Assembly (NCBI RefSeq): GCF_040712315.1
Contig: NC_134013.1
Coordinates: 7,475,001-7,539,000 of the forward strand
Length of the DNA: 64,000 nucleotides
Origin: Castanea sativa
Lineage: Eukaryota > Streptophyta > Magnoliopsida > Fagales > Fagaceae
Direction of reading: 5' to 3'
In this document: positions 44,401 to 56,320 of the stretch, one piece after another
How positions within the stretch are numbered: position 1 is the stretch's first letter
Layout of the letters: every line of letters begins with the position of its first letter
Notes under the pieces: model-generated
Seen by the model: the letters and a program-made list of their open reading frames with translations, nothing else
Databases searched by the model: none
What the model was told of the DNA's origin: nothing
Translations under genes and position numbers: made by a program

Positions 44401-47148
44401 GCTCTTCACTACCATCTACACTAGCCCTGACTTAAACAAGCGTCTCTCCTTTTGGTCTGAACTGGAAACTCTTAACCCCTACCTGCACCACCCCTAGCTT
44501 CTTGCTGGGGACTTTAATGAGATTGTTGCCCAACACGAAAGCTTTAGCTACAACCCTCCGAACCTCAGGCGTATCTCTCCCTTTAATAATTTTATTAAAG
44601 CTTGCAACTTGTTAGACCTTGGTTTTAATGGCCCGAAATTTACCTAGACTAACAAAAGGGAGAATGGGCTTATTATGAAGCGTTTAGATAGAGCCCTCCC
44701 AACCCCCAATGGAAAATGCTATTCGAAGATTCAAATATTCTCTACCTCCCCAGAACTTCTTCCGATCACCACCCTATCCTCATCAACATGCACCTTCCCC
44801 CCTTCACGTTTGGCCAACGCCCCTTTTGCCTCGAAACCATTTGGTTCACCGACCCATCCTTCCCAAACCTTGTTGATTCCTCTTGGAAACGTCACCCGGA
44901 TGACATTTCTTGAGCCGTTCTAGACTTCACTGAACATGTCAAAGTCTGGAACCAAAACTCCTTTGGCAAAATTTTCCATAAGAAAAAAAAGGCTTCTTGC
45001 CCGTCTCAATGGTATTCAAAAGGCATTGTGCCAGGGATTGAATCACTCCCTTCAAACCCTTGAAAAGAAGCTCCTCTGTGACTACCACAACATCCTCCAC
45101 CTCGAAGAGGAATTTTGGGCTCTCAAATCTAGACTAAACTAGACTCTTCTTAGTGATAGTAACACAAACTTCTTCCATTTATCCACCATCTACTGCCATC
45201 ATCGAATCAAAATCTGGTGCTTAAAAAATTCTGTCGACGAATGGACTTACAACCCTTCTTATATCAAAGGCATGTTACACACCCACTTCACTAAACTATA
45301 CACCACTGAAGCTGTTTCCGCCCTCTATCTCTCCCCGCCCCCAACAACCTCCTCCCTATTCCTTCCTATGTCCTGGAATCCATCTCCCATGATGTTATAG
45401 AGGATGAAATAAAAGAGGTTGTTTTCTCTTTCAAACCCACAAAAGCCCTAGGTCCTGATGAATTTCACCCTATCTTCTTCCAAAAATTCTGGAAAACTGT
45501 GGGACACTCCATATGCACCCGTATCATTGACATCTTTCATTCAAAAAAAATACCCAAAGATTGGAACTCTACCCTTATTTGCCTCATCCCTAAGGTTGCC
45601 AAACCGGAATCTGTGCATCAATTTCGCCCTATAGGCCTTTGCAACACTCTCTACAAAGTTGTTTCCAAAATCCTTATTCACAGACTCAAACTGCACCTGA
45701 ACGACATCATACACCCTCTCCAAGCCAGCTTCATTCCAGGTAGAAAAGCGAGTGACAACATCCTCCTTGCGTAGGAAATCATTCACTCCATGACTATCTC
45801 TAAGAGCAGAAATGGCCTCATGGCTATTAAAATTGATCTAGAGAAAGCTTTTGATAGGTTAGAGTGGGATTTCATCCAACACATCTTATGCTTTTTCTGC
45901 TTCCCCATTGCCTGGATTGATATTATTATGTCATGCATCACCACTTCTAGCCTCTCCATTATGGTCAGTGGCAATCGCCTCCCATATTTCTGCCCCTCTA
46001 GAGGCATTAGACAGGGTGTCCCGCTCTCCCCTTACATATTCATATTATGCATGGAGTACTCGCTCATCTCATTCAGCATGAAGTTGATTTACTATTACAC
46101 ATCTCTTCTTTGCGGATGACCTCATCCTTTTTGCAAAAGCCTCTAAGAGAAATTGCATCGCCATAAAAAATACACTTGACAATTTCTGCTCCATCTCCAG
46201 CCAAAAAATCAACTTCTCCAAGTCAAAGATTTATTTCTCTCCCCACACCTTGCCTAGTAGGATCTCTCAGGTGGAAAGCGAACTTGGTATCAATTCCTGT
46301 AAAGATTTTAGTAAGTATCTAGGCGTGCCCATCATCACAGACCAGCATGGCAATCGAGATTACAATTTTCTTATCGAAAAACTTTGTTCCAAGCTAGCCA
46401 ACTAGAAAGCCAACTCCTTCTCCCTTGCTGGCCGCATGACACTTACTAATTCTGTCACTACCTCCATTCCTACTCATGTCATGCAATGTCATCTGCTCCC
46501 TGCCAATACTTGTAAGGAAATGGACAAGCTTAATAGAAATTTCTAGTGGGGCGACTCTTCAATAAGGAAGAAGCTAAATCTCTTGCAGTGGCAAACTGTC
46601 ACTAAACCTAAGCTCCTGGGCGGCTTTGGCATCAAAGAGAGTGGCCATAGAAATAAAGCACTCCTAGCTAAACGATTATGGGACCTCCGCGTTTACTCGA
46701 ACTCCCTATATGTCCGCTTGTTCAATAGCAAATACCATCTAACCCCCAACCAAAGTAAGTGTCGACCCACCTCAGTAAGTGCCGACCCACCTTCTAGTCT
46801 AGCCTTTGCAAAGCTAAAAAAACCCTATGCAATAAGGGCATGGGATTGCTCATTCACAACAGTACTAGAATCAACTTCTGGCTTGACAATTGGACGGGCT
46901 TAGGTCCACTCCAAGATGCCATCCATGGCCTTCTCCACCACCATGATGAAACCATCTTGTTACGTGATACATGGGACACAAATGGTAATTGGGCGCTGGA
47001 TAGCCTTTCCTTTGCCTTCCCTCAAAGCATTCTAAACATCATAAAGGTCACTCCCAAATCTTTTCACTCCGACCTCGATGATCTCCCAACTTGGGATTGC
47101 TTTCCCAATGGCAAGTTCAGCACCCATTCAGCCTACATGCTCTCCACT
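44401..47148 (+). pseudogene. LINE ORF2: endonuclease and reverse transcriptase part
   Basis: The endonuclease C-terminal half is recognisable by AGDFNEIV (about 44510) and SDHHPIL (about 44763). RT motifs follow: QFRPIGLCNTLYKV, ASFIPGRKASDNIL, IDLEKAFDRLEW, RGIRQGVPLSPYIF and the catalytic FADDLILFA (about 46110), then the post-RT WKANSFS and 'LLGGFGIKE' segment. Many stops and frameshifts divide it, for example TAG at 44644 (Trp expected), TAG at 45772 and frame changes near 44712, 46080 and 46400. It would reverse-transcribe LINE RNA at nicked target sites if intact. Confidence 0.88.
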
Positions 47149-48544
47149 TGATGGAAAATTACATTTTTGTATCGCATACAAAACACACGCAGTGAAAAAT
47201 TAATGGATCTACTTCATTTGCAATTGATAACATGTACTGTATAAATTTTAGAATATAAGAACAAGAGAATGTAGCTTGGTGTGATGAATTTCAAAACAAA
47301 GATTAGAAGTACTCAGGAACCCTTTTAATCTTCACTCTAAAATTCCACTAATATCCAAGAAGTGTGGTTTCTAAATCAGTTATATGAATTTGTTCAAGAG
47401 AGAATGAGAAAGTGTCTAACACTCACACACACACCATTTCATGTTCATCACTAAAATTTTGTATGTTTCTTTCTTTATAATTGATTATCTAATTGGGCTA
47501 GTCTTTAGGGCCTTTTCAATTGGACTCTAGTACGTGGCTTGGAGTGGGGCTAAAAGGAAACAAATAAGACACTAGCTCTAATGGGCCTTGGGCTTTTCTG
47601 TCAACTCTTGACAAGTCCAAAGTTACCATTAATTATATTTAATACCACTATATAAATATAATTGCACACTAGACCTTATTAATAAATTATATCCCAAGAC
47701 TTTATTGTACACACAACCCTTCATAAAATATTCGTAGTAAATCAAAGTCATAAATATAGACTGCCACTTTGTAGATTACTACATCTTAATCCTTGAGTAC
47801 CCGGTTTAATTCTTTAAGTTATTTATCATATATTTATGAAATATAATTTCATAAATATATATTTTAGTAACTATTTACTAAAGTAGTTAAGTTTAACATT
47901 CGGAATAACAAACCCATTAAACTTATCTCAAGTGAATATTTTGTATCTCTGTTAAGAGATTATGAATTCCATCTTGAGAATATATGTTCCATCAATACTA
48001 AATGTGGTTGCCCAACATACTGAAGTTTTGACCGGAACTTTAGACTCACTCTTGATATATCAAAGTAACCTATACTTCATGATCAAGTCCATTATTTTCT
48101 CAGAATTAAAAGTTCATGTAAATATAAGTCGTGAGATTTATTATTCAATTGACAGTCGTTAGGAGAATAATAAATTTCACAATGGTCTAGTTCAATATGT
48201 CTTAACTCTTAAAACATATCAACATACCAACTAGAAGTCTCCATTTCCATGATCAAGACAAATCATCTTAGTTGATATGTTATAGTCTTCGCAGATGAAA
48301 TGACCAATTTCATCATCGATTACAAACTACAATTCTGTGTTTACAAAAAACTTGTGATTTATATCTTTTGTAACTTTCATATAAATCACATACTATGCAT
48401 CTTATGGACTATACGATAATGTCCAATATTCATGTTACCATTATTTTAGATTATAATAAAACAACTTTATTAATACAACATTAAGTCATACATAATGTCA
48501 TACATAATATCATACAATAGGATTTAAGGACACTAATCCTAACA
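47149..48544 (-). repeat. Copia 3' LTR
   Basis: 1396 bp, partner of 53716-55120. On the inner side the minus strand reads GGCAAGTAGGAGATT before the LTR, a plausible polypurine tract. Confidence 0.9.
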
Positions 48545-48558
48545 ATCTCCTACTTGCC

Positions 48559-49925
48559 TTAAAGACTATTGTGCACTAATTTAACTCCCATTCCCACCAA
48601 ATGTGACTCAAAAGTCCTTAGAGGCAAGGCTTTGGTAAAGGGATTTGCTAGATTATTTGCATTTTCAATCTTTGCTACCACTACATCTCCACAAGCAACA
48701 ATATCTCGAATGATGTGGTACTTTCTCTCAATGTGCTTTCCTTTCTTGTGATTTCTTGGATCTTTAGATTGTGTAACCACCCCACTATTGTTGCAAAACA
48801 ATGTGATGAGAACTTGCTCCATTCTCACAACACCAAAATTAAAAAAGAATTTCTTAAGTCAGACAGCTTCCTTTGCTGCTTCACAAGCAGCAACATATTT
48901 AGATTCCATGATGGAGTTAGCAATACAAGATTACTTAACACTCCTCCAACTTATGTCTCCACCTCCCAAGGTGAACACACAACTTGAAGTGGATTTTCTA
49001 GAATCACAATCTGATTGAAAATCTGAATCTGTATAGCTAATGGGAATCAAATCCTCACACCGGTAAACAAGCATATAATCTCTCGTTTTTCGTAGATACT
49101 TAAAAATATGTTTTACAGCTTGCCAATGTTTTGGTCTTGGATTTAATTGATCTTGGCTGACCATGACAACTGAATAACAGAAATTGAGTCTAGTACAAAG
49201 CATGGCATACATGAGACTTCCTACTGCAGAAGCATAAGGAGCTTGTCTCATCATATTTTCTTCCTTTTGAGTCTTAGGTCTTTGGTCATCAGACAGAGAA
49301 ACTTCATGTCTGAAAGGAAGAAATCCTTTCTTGGGGTTTTGCATGCTAAATGGTTCTAGAACCCTATCTATATATCTAGCTTGTGATAAGCCTAACATCT
49401 GATTCTTGCGATCTCCCCAAAGCTTGACCCCTAGAATAAAGTTAGTTTCACCCAAGTCCTTCATATCAAATTGGCTTGACAACCAAACCTTTACTGATGG
49501 CATTACGCCTACATCATTCCCAATGAGTAGAATATCATCAACATAAAGCACTAAGAACATTACTACTTTATTCTGATGTCTTTTGTACACACATGGTTCA
49601 TCAAAATTTTGTTCAAAACCAAATTACTTGATTGCTTGATCAAATCTGATGTTCCATAACCTAGATCCTTGCTTAAGTCCATAAATAGACCTTTCAACTT
49701 GCATGCTATATGCTTTTGGTTTTTTACTATGAAACCTTCCGGTTGCATCATATAGATTTTCTCTTCAAGATTATCATTGAGAAATGTTGTCTTAACATCT
49801 ATTTGCCAAATCTCATAATCACAATAAGCAATAATGGATAAGAGAATTCTGATAGATTTAAGCATTGCTACTGGTGAAAATGTTTCTACATAATCAATAC
49901 CTTCTTTTTGTGTATACCATTTCAC
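48559..49925 (-). pseudogene. Copia reverse transcriptase and RNase H
   Basis: RT signals: GIDYVETFSPVAMLKSIRIL, DVKTTFLND, 'EEKIYMMQPEGF' and the catalytic YVDDILLIGND. A frame change near 49580 separates the two halves. RNase H is present as SYTDSDFQSDCDSRKSTSS and, after a further frame change near 48850-48930, the C-terminal part with KHIERKYH and ANPFTKALP. The overall order is standard for Ty1/copia. Dead by frameshift. Confidence 0.88.
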
Positions 49926-50033
49926 TACTAACCTTGCTTTAAAGGTTTCAACCTTTCCATCTATCCCTCTTTTTCTCTTATAAACTCATTTGCAACTAAC
50001 AGATTTAATGTCGTTAGGCGCCTTTACAAGATT

Positions 50034-51700
50034 CTAAACTTGATTGAAAGACATGGAATCTAATTCAGATTTTATAGTTTTGACCCAATGATGTGCATCT
50101 ATATCATTTATTACTTCTTCATAAGTGTAGGGATCCGATTCAGCCTCTTCTGAGATAGCTTCATAAGTTTCTCCCAAACCTATAAATCTTATAGAAGGCC
50201 GAACAATTCTCCCACTACGACAAGACAACTGTGTACTAGACATATCATAAGTAGTATCTTATGGTGTATCTAATACAGCCACATCATCCTTAGTTTTATC
50301 CATTGGTTGTTCAACCACAGGTTCATTCATTTCAGTCAAAACAACTCTACTTCTAGGAGTATAATCATTCATATAGTCATTTTCTAAGAATTTAGCATTT
50401 ATACTAACAAAAACTTTGTTATCTTTACGACTATAGAATAAATAACTCCTAGTTTCTTTTGGATAACCTACAAGCAAACATACTTTTGATTTTGGTTCCA
50501 ATTTATCAGGCTTCCTTTTTAACACATGTGCTGGACAACCCCAAATGTAAAGATATTTCATACTAGGCTTACGCCCACTCCATAATTCCATGGGTGTTTT
50601 TGGAACAGATTTTGATGGAATTAAATTCAAAAGATGTATTGCTATGTTTAAGGCATAACCCCAAAAAGAAATCGGTAAAGTTGAATAACTCATAATGGAT
50701 CTAACCATTTCTAAAAGAGTCCTATTCATTCTTTCTGCTATATCATTTTGTTGGGGAGTTCCAAGTGCAGTCAATTGGGATACAATCCTATTTACAGTTA
50801 AGTAATCCTTGAAAACCCCAAGAAGGTATTAGCCACCATGATCAGATCGAATGGCTTTTATGCATTTACCTAATTAATTCTCAACTTCAGCCATAAACTC
50901 TTTGAACTTTTCAAAGGATTCGGACTTTTCAGACTTCCGTTTCATTAAGTACACATTACCATATCTAGAGTAATCATCGTTAAAAGTGATGAAGTACTTA
51001 TAACCTCCTTTTGCTTGGATTGACATAGGACCACATACATCCGTATGAACTAATTCAAGTAACACTTGAGCTCTTCTACCTTTTGCATTAAAAAGTCGTT
51101 TGGTCATTTTGCCTTTCAAACAAGATTCACAAACTGAAAATTCATCAAAGTCCAAAGGCTCTAAGAGTCCATCTTTGATCAGTCTTTGAATTCTATTTGG
51201 ATTAATATGACCCAAACTCAAGTGCCAAAGATATGCTTCATTAGTAGAAGAAAACTTTCTCTTTCATGATTGTACATGAGAGTCATTATCTAATTCAAAA
51301 TTATATAATTCATGCTTATCATGAGTTAAAATATAAAAACCATCCATAATATTGCTAGAACAAATAAATGCTTTATCCCTCTTTATTACAACATTGTCTC
51401 TTAGGATAACACAATATCCATGTTTACCTAAATAAGTTGCAGAAATTAAATTCCTACGAACATTAGGTACATATAGATAGTCTTCCAATATTAAAACCCT
51501 AGACTCAAAGCATAAATTAACAATTCCAACAGCTACAACCAAAATCTTGCTCCCATCAGCCAAAGTAAGAAACAATTCTCCTTCATTAAGTTTTTTGGTC
51601 TCCTAGAACTCCTACAAAGAATTGCATATATAATTAGTACAACCTGAATCCACACACCAATAATTTATGGGATTTTGTACTAAACATATTTCAAGGAGGA
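50034..51700 (-). pseudogene. Copia protease and integrase region
   Basis: From right to left: a protease active-site-like VDSGC (about 51640) next to a stop; the GAG-pre-integrase part with LSLGHINPNRI and CESCLKGK (zinc-binding His/Cys); the integrase core beginning HTDVCGPM; and after a break near 50840, GTPQQNDIAERMNRTLLEM with the catalytic Glu. The C-terminal GKR-like 'GCPAHVLKRKPDKLEPKS' follows, then an acidic linker to RT. At least three stops or frameshifts interrupt it. Confidence 0.85.
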
Positions 51701-51736
51701 ATGAACTTTTTATACCCTTATTATTGGCAGCCCTAA

Positions 51737-52538
51737 ATTTAGAACAATTCCTCTTCCAATGTCCTTTTTCACCACAATAAAAACACTTGCCTTTGATCTT
51801 CTTTCCTTTGTCGGTAACTCCTAAGGCAATTTGTTTACTATCTTACTTGGTGAAGTCCTTCTTCTTCTTTTTCTTACTATTGCCTTTTGACTTAGGTTGA
51901 GAAGAAGAAGCTTCACCCATATTGGCTTCAACATTAGAAGCACCAAGGATGCCTTTCGCCGCTACCAACTCATTCATTAATTCAGACAATGAATAAATCT
52001 TTTTGTTCATATTATAATTGAGTTTGAATTCCTTAAATGATTCCGATAGTGACTGAAGTATCATATCCACTTGGGATTCTCCATTAATATTAGCAGCTAA
52101 AACTTCTAGTGTATTCAGATTAGAAATCATTGTAAGACAATGCTCCCTCACTGAACTGCTTTCAGCTATTTTGATATTATAAATTTGTTTTATGGTTTCT
52201 TGCCTTGCAGAATGGCCTTGCTCACCAAACATCTCCTTCAGACTTAGCATAATGTCCGAAGCTAGTTCTACATCCTGCATTTGATGTTGTAGAACATTTG
52301 AGATAAATGTTAGGATGTAGCATTTGGCCATCTCATTAGATTTTTGCCAACGATTATATCGCTGTTTTTCCTCAAGAAGAGTATCTAATGAAGGAAAGTT
52401 AGGACAAGATTGAGTAAGCACATATTTGTGTTCTTCAGCTGTAAGAACAACATCCAAATTTCTTCTCTAATCAACATAGTTGGATCCAGTCAATTTGTTT
52501 TGATTAAGAATAGTAACAAGTAGGCTAAATGATGTCAT
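51737..52538 (-). pseudogene. Copia Gag
   Basis: The ATG at 52536-52538 opens MTSFSLLVTILNQNKLTGSN. A TAG at about 52468 replaces the conserved Trp of the NYVDW motif, after which the UBN2-like Gag domain runs from 52457 (LDVVLTAEEHKYVL) to 51843. The CCHC knuckle (CFYCGEKGHWKRNC) lies at about 51745-51790, beyond a stop at 51843. Capsid and RNA-binding role if intact. Confidence 0.85.
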
Positions 52539-53198
52539 GATAAAATTTGAAAATAATAAACATGAATATAATAAGTAAACTAAACATTATCAATTTAGCA
52601 TATAAACATATAGTATGAAACCTTAATAAAACTATAATATAATATATGCAACGACAACCCAATCTCATATTTAAAATTTCTTGGAAGCAAGTAAATTATA
52701 AACACTATGATTGATTGATTGAGAACTATTCTCATTATTAGTGCTATCATGATAACTCTTATCAAACACTGATAACATGCCATATTTACTTTAGCCTCTA
52801 AGCAATAATGACATAGCTCCGAAGAAAGGTTAACATTAAACTTAGTCTAGTGTACACCATTGACTGAATTCTATGTGAGTCATTAAGTAACTCCACGGTA
52901 GCGTGGTCGTTCTTAATGTAAAAACACATATCATCCATAATTAAGAAGTTTAATCTATAGTTCCATTAATTAAACACCATCCGAAGGGAGCAAGGCATAT
53001 ACGCCAAGGCGAGATCTTTAATCATACTACTATAAACCGGCAATGGAGGCTGTAAGATACAACCCTTGTATCTCTCTCCCACTAGATATTTTAAATTAAA
53101 GGTTTTTATTTTATATACATGTGTAATCTAATCACACACAGCCTTGCACTATATACATTTGAAAACACTTTAAAAATTTTCAAAATTTCCTTAAGTGG

Positions 53199-53384
53199 CA
53201 TTTTCGCGAGAATCTCACGACTAAACTCTTCTCGTGAAAATGAGTTAAGGAAAATAGTGAAAACACAAAATTCAAATAGAAACTTTCGCGACTGTTTCGC
53301 GAGTAAAGCTTGCCTGTGAAAAATTTTGTGCTTTAGAGGCATTTTTTGCAAGTAACTTCGCGAGAAGGTAACCTGCAAAAAACT
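53199..53384 (-). other. Three CGCGA-containing hairpins in the copia leader
   Basis: Imperfect stem-loops at 53199-53242 (CATTTTCGCGAG with CTCGTGAAAATG), 53295-53321 (TTTCGCGAG with CTGTGAAA) and 53342-53382 (TTTTTTGCAAGT with ACCTGCAAAAAA). They lie in the 1.2-kb untranslated leader between the primer site and gag. Their spacing and shared core suggest one repeated structural motif, conceivably for packaging or dimerisation. Confidence 0.45.
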
Positions 53385-53699
53385 CGTGTTTTTAGTCTTA
53401 AAGGGGCAGATGTAAACAGTTTTCAACGGTTTTTCATGAACAAACAACCACCATATGAACATAATAGATGGAATTTGATATCAAAACTAAATTCCATTGA
53501 GGCTATAGCCTTAAAGTTCAATTTAACATACCTGAATTCAAATTTAAACAACATCATAACATCAATATCAGTTTTTATCAAACCATAGTTTTAACAACCA
53601 TGCAGAAAATTAAATACATATATAATCTTCTAACATCATGAAACTATTATCTCTAATTCTAAAATTCATAAACATGTTATACAGATTCGAAATTAAAGA

Positions 53700-53713
53700 C
53701 CGCTTTGATACCA
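53700..53713 (-). other. Copia primer binding site
   Basis: TGGTATCAAAGCGG on the minus strand, two bases inside the 5' LTR end. It differs from the usual initiator tRNA-Met site TGGTATCAGAGC at one position. Confidence 0.8.
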
Positions 53714-53715
53714 TT

Positions 53716-55120
53716 TGATGGAAAATTACATGTTTATTTTGCATACAAAACACACACAGCGAAAAATTAACGGATCTACTTCATTCGTAATTGATAACAT
53801 GTACTATGTAAATTTCAGAATATAAGAACAAGAGAGTGTACCTTGGTGTGATGAATTTTAAAACAAAGATTAGAAATATTCAGGAACACTTTTAATCTTC
53901 ACTCCAATTCCACTAACGCCTAAGAAGTGTGGTTTCTCAATCAGTTATATGAATTTGTTCAAGAGAGAATGAGAGAGTGTCTAACACTCACATTCACACC
54001 ATTTCATGTTCATCACTAAAATTTTGTATGTTTCTTTCCTTATAACTAATTGTCTAATCAAGCTAGCCTTTAGGGCCTTTCTAATTGAGCTCTAGTATGT
54101 GGCTTGAAGTTTGACCAAAAGGGAACAAATAAGACACTAGCTCCAATGAGCCTTGGGCTTTTTAGTCAACTCTTGACAAGTCCAAAGTTACTATTAATTA
54201 TATTTAATACTACTATATAAATATAATTGCACTCTAGGCCTTATTAATAAATTTTTTCCCAATACTTTATTATGCATGCAACCCCTTCATAAAATATTCG
54301 TAGTAATACAAAGTTATAAATGTAGACTGCCACTTTATAGATTACTACATCTTAATCCTTGAGTACCCGGTTCAATCCTTTAAGTTATTCATCATATATT
54401 TATGAAATATAATTTCATAAATATATATTTTAGCAACTATTTACTAAAGTAGTTATGCCTAACATTCGGAATAACAAACCCATTAAACTTATTTTAAGGG
54501 AATATTCTGCATCTTCATTAAGAGACTACGAATTCCATCTTGAGAATATATGTTCCATCAACACTAAATGTGGTTGCCCAACATACTGAAGTTTTGACTA
54601 TAACTTTAGATCTCACTCCTGATATATCAAAGTAACCTACACTTTATAATCAGATCTATTATTCTCTCAGGATTAAGAGTTCATGTAAATATAAGTCGTG
54701 AGATTTATTATTCAATTGACAGTCGTTAGGAGAATAATAAATCTTACAGCGGTCCAGTTTAATATGTCTTAACTCTTAAAACATATCAACATATCAACAT
54801 ACCAACTAGAAGTCTCCACTTCCATGATCAAGACAAATCATTTTAGTTGATATGTTATAATCTTCGCAGATGAAATGCCAAATTTCATCACCGACTACGA
54901 ACTACAATTCTGAGTTTACAAAGAACTTGTGATTTATATCTTCTGTGACTTTTCACATAAATCATATACTATGCATCTCATGGATTATATGATAATATCC
55001 AATATTCATGTTACCATTATTTTAGATGATAATAAAACAACTTTATTAATACAACATTAAGTCATACATAATGTCATATATAACATCATAAAATAGGATT
55101 TAAGGGCACTAATCCTAACA
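53716..55120 (-). repeat. Copia 5' LTR
   Basis: 1405 bp, partner of 47149-48544, with scattered substitutions and small indels. Confidence 0.9.
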
Positions 55121-56171
55121 CCACCAACCTCCCTTCTTCCTCCCTCGGCTCTTCCTGGAAATGGATTTGGAAAACTACTACTCTTCCTAGGATCTAAACC
55201 TTCCTCTAGCTGGCAGCGCACGACAAACTTCCCACTAGAATGGTCCTATGAGCCAGACAAATAATCCAAAATGAAGAGTGCGCTCTTTGTCACTCTGACG
55301 TGGAATCCTCCCTCCATATCCTTCATGACTGTCCACAAGTTGCACCCATTTGGTCCGCGCTTACCAACTCTCTCACCCACACCAACCTTGACTACAACAC
55401 CACCTCAGATTGGCTAAAGATGATGGTTTCCCACCACCTCCCTCGCCCTCTTTGTAACGTACCATGGTCCGTGATCTTCCCTATAGCTGTCTGATGCATT
55501 TGGTCAACCGGAAACAAGTTACTTTGGGAAGACTCTAATTTCAACCCTGACATCATCCTTAAAAGGATCCTCTCCACAACCACCGATCTCTTCCACTCTC
55601 TTCCTTCCAAACTCCTTTCCACACCCAAGCCCATTCATCTTATAAGCTAGACGCATCCTTCATCGGGTTTTTTCAAGTTGAACAGTGACAATTCAGCTGT
55701 TGGCAACCCTGGCTATGCATGTGCACTAGCTATCATCAGGGACTCCCGTGGTGCTTGGATCAGTAGTTGCACCAGAAAAATAGGCAACGCGTACTCGCAG
55801 CTAAGTTATGGGGCCTATGTGACGGGCTTATGCTAGCAAAAAACCTCAACATTTGAAAGCTTCTTATAGAAGTTGACACCTTAACATTAGCATATTTTTT
55901 GAGTAATGCTAATACCAAAGTTGACTCTTCCCACCCTTATAGTGTGCTAATCATTGACTGCAGGTACCTCCTCCAGCATTTTGAGGATGCCCACGTCAGC
56001 TATGTCTACCGCGAAGCCAACCATTGTGCGGACCTACTAGCTAAGGAAGGAATAAACTCCCCCACGGATTTTGTTGCTCACCCCTCCCCCCTTCCTATAT
56101 TTTATACCAGCTTGTGGCTGACTCTTGGGGTATTGTTTGCCCTAGACATTGTATTTTGCCTTAATCCTTAA
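55121..56171 (+). pseudogene. LINE ORF2 3' part: zf-RVT and RNase H
   Basis: Continuation of the LINE after the copia insertion. ECALCHSDVESSLHILHDC (about 55280) is the zf-RVT finger. RNase H pieces include 'NSDNSAVGNPGYACALAIIRD' (about 55680) and the C-terminal HVSYVYREANHCADLLAKEG (55990-56050). Several stops and a frame change near 55490-55660. The frame ends at 56171, about 20 bp before the A-rich tail. Confidence 0.85.
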
Positions 56172-56283
56172 TGAAATTTCCGGTTTACCCAAAAAAAGAA
56201 AAAAGAAAAAAAAGTCATATTTACAAAAGGGTTAAGCCATTTAAATTGAAAAAAAATCAGATAAAACTGGTCACGCTCTGCTA

Positions 56284-56297
56284 AAACCCTAAACCCC
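56284..56297. promoter_or_regulatory. Telo-box upstream of the membrane-protein gene
   Basis: AAACCCTAAACCCC, 24 bp before the ATG. Telo-boxes (AAACCCTA) are frequent near the start sites of plant housekeeping and translation-related genes. The core promoter must lie in the 108 bp after the LINE tail, or in the LINE itself. Confidence 0.45.
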
Positions 56298-56320
56298 ACC
56301 CAAACAAAAAATAAATAAAT

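Larger units (their letters stand above)
47149..55120 (-). mobile_element. Ty1/copia LTR retrotransposon (8 kb), decayed
   Basis: Coded on the minus strand with about 1.4-kb LTRs (47149-48544 and 53716-55120) running TGATGG...CCTAACA, flanked by CCACT (47144-47148) and CCACC (55121-55125), a 4/5 target duplication. Order gag, protease, integrase, RT, RNase H is that of Ty1/copia. The primer site resembles initiator tRNA-Met. The first 110 bp of the two LTRs differ by roughly 10%, so it is clearly older than the Tat insertion. Many stops and frameshifts in pol. Confidence 0.93.
44396..56213 (+). mobile_element. L1-type LINE, 5'-truncated, split by a copia element
   Basis: Plus-strand LINE with ORF2 endonuclease, reverse transcriptase, zf-RVT and RNase H parts, ending in an A-rich tail at about 56189-56212. 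It is interrupted between 47148 and 55121 by the copia insertion: coding similarity runs up to 'HSAYMLST' at 47148 and resumes at 55121. ORF1 and the start of the endonuclease are missing. Exact 5' end and target duplication were not found. Confidence 0.85.

Noticed and set aside
46583..47151. Independent short genes with 'WDLRVYSN' and 'DTWDTNGNW' motifs
   Set aside because: These are the post-RT part of the LINE ORF2, interrupted by stops and by the copia insertion.
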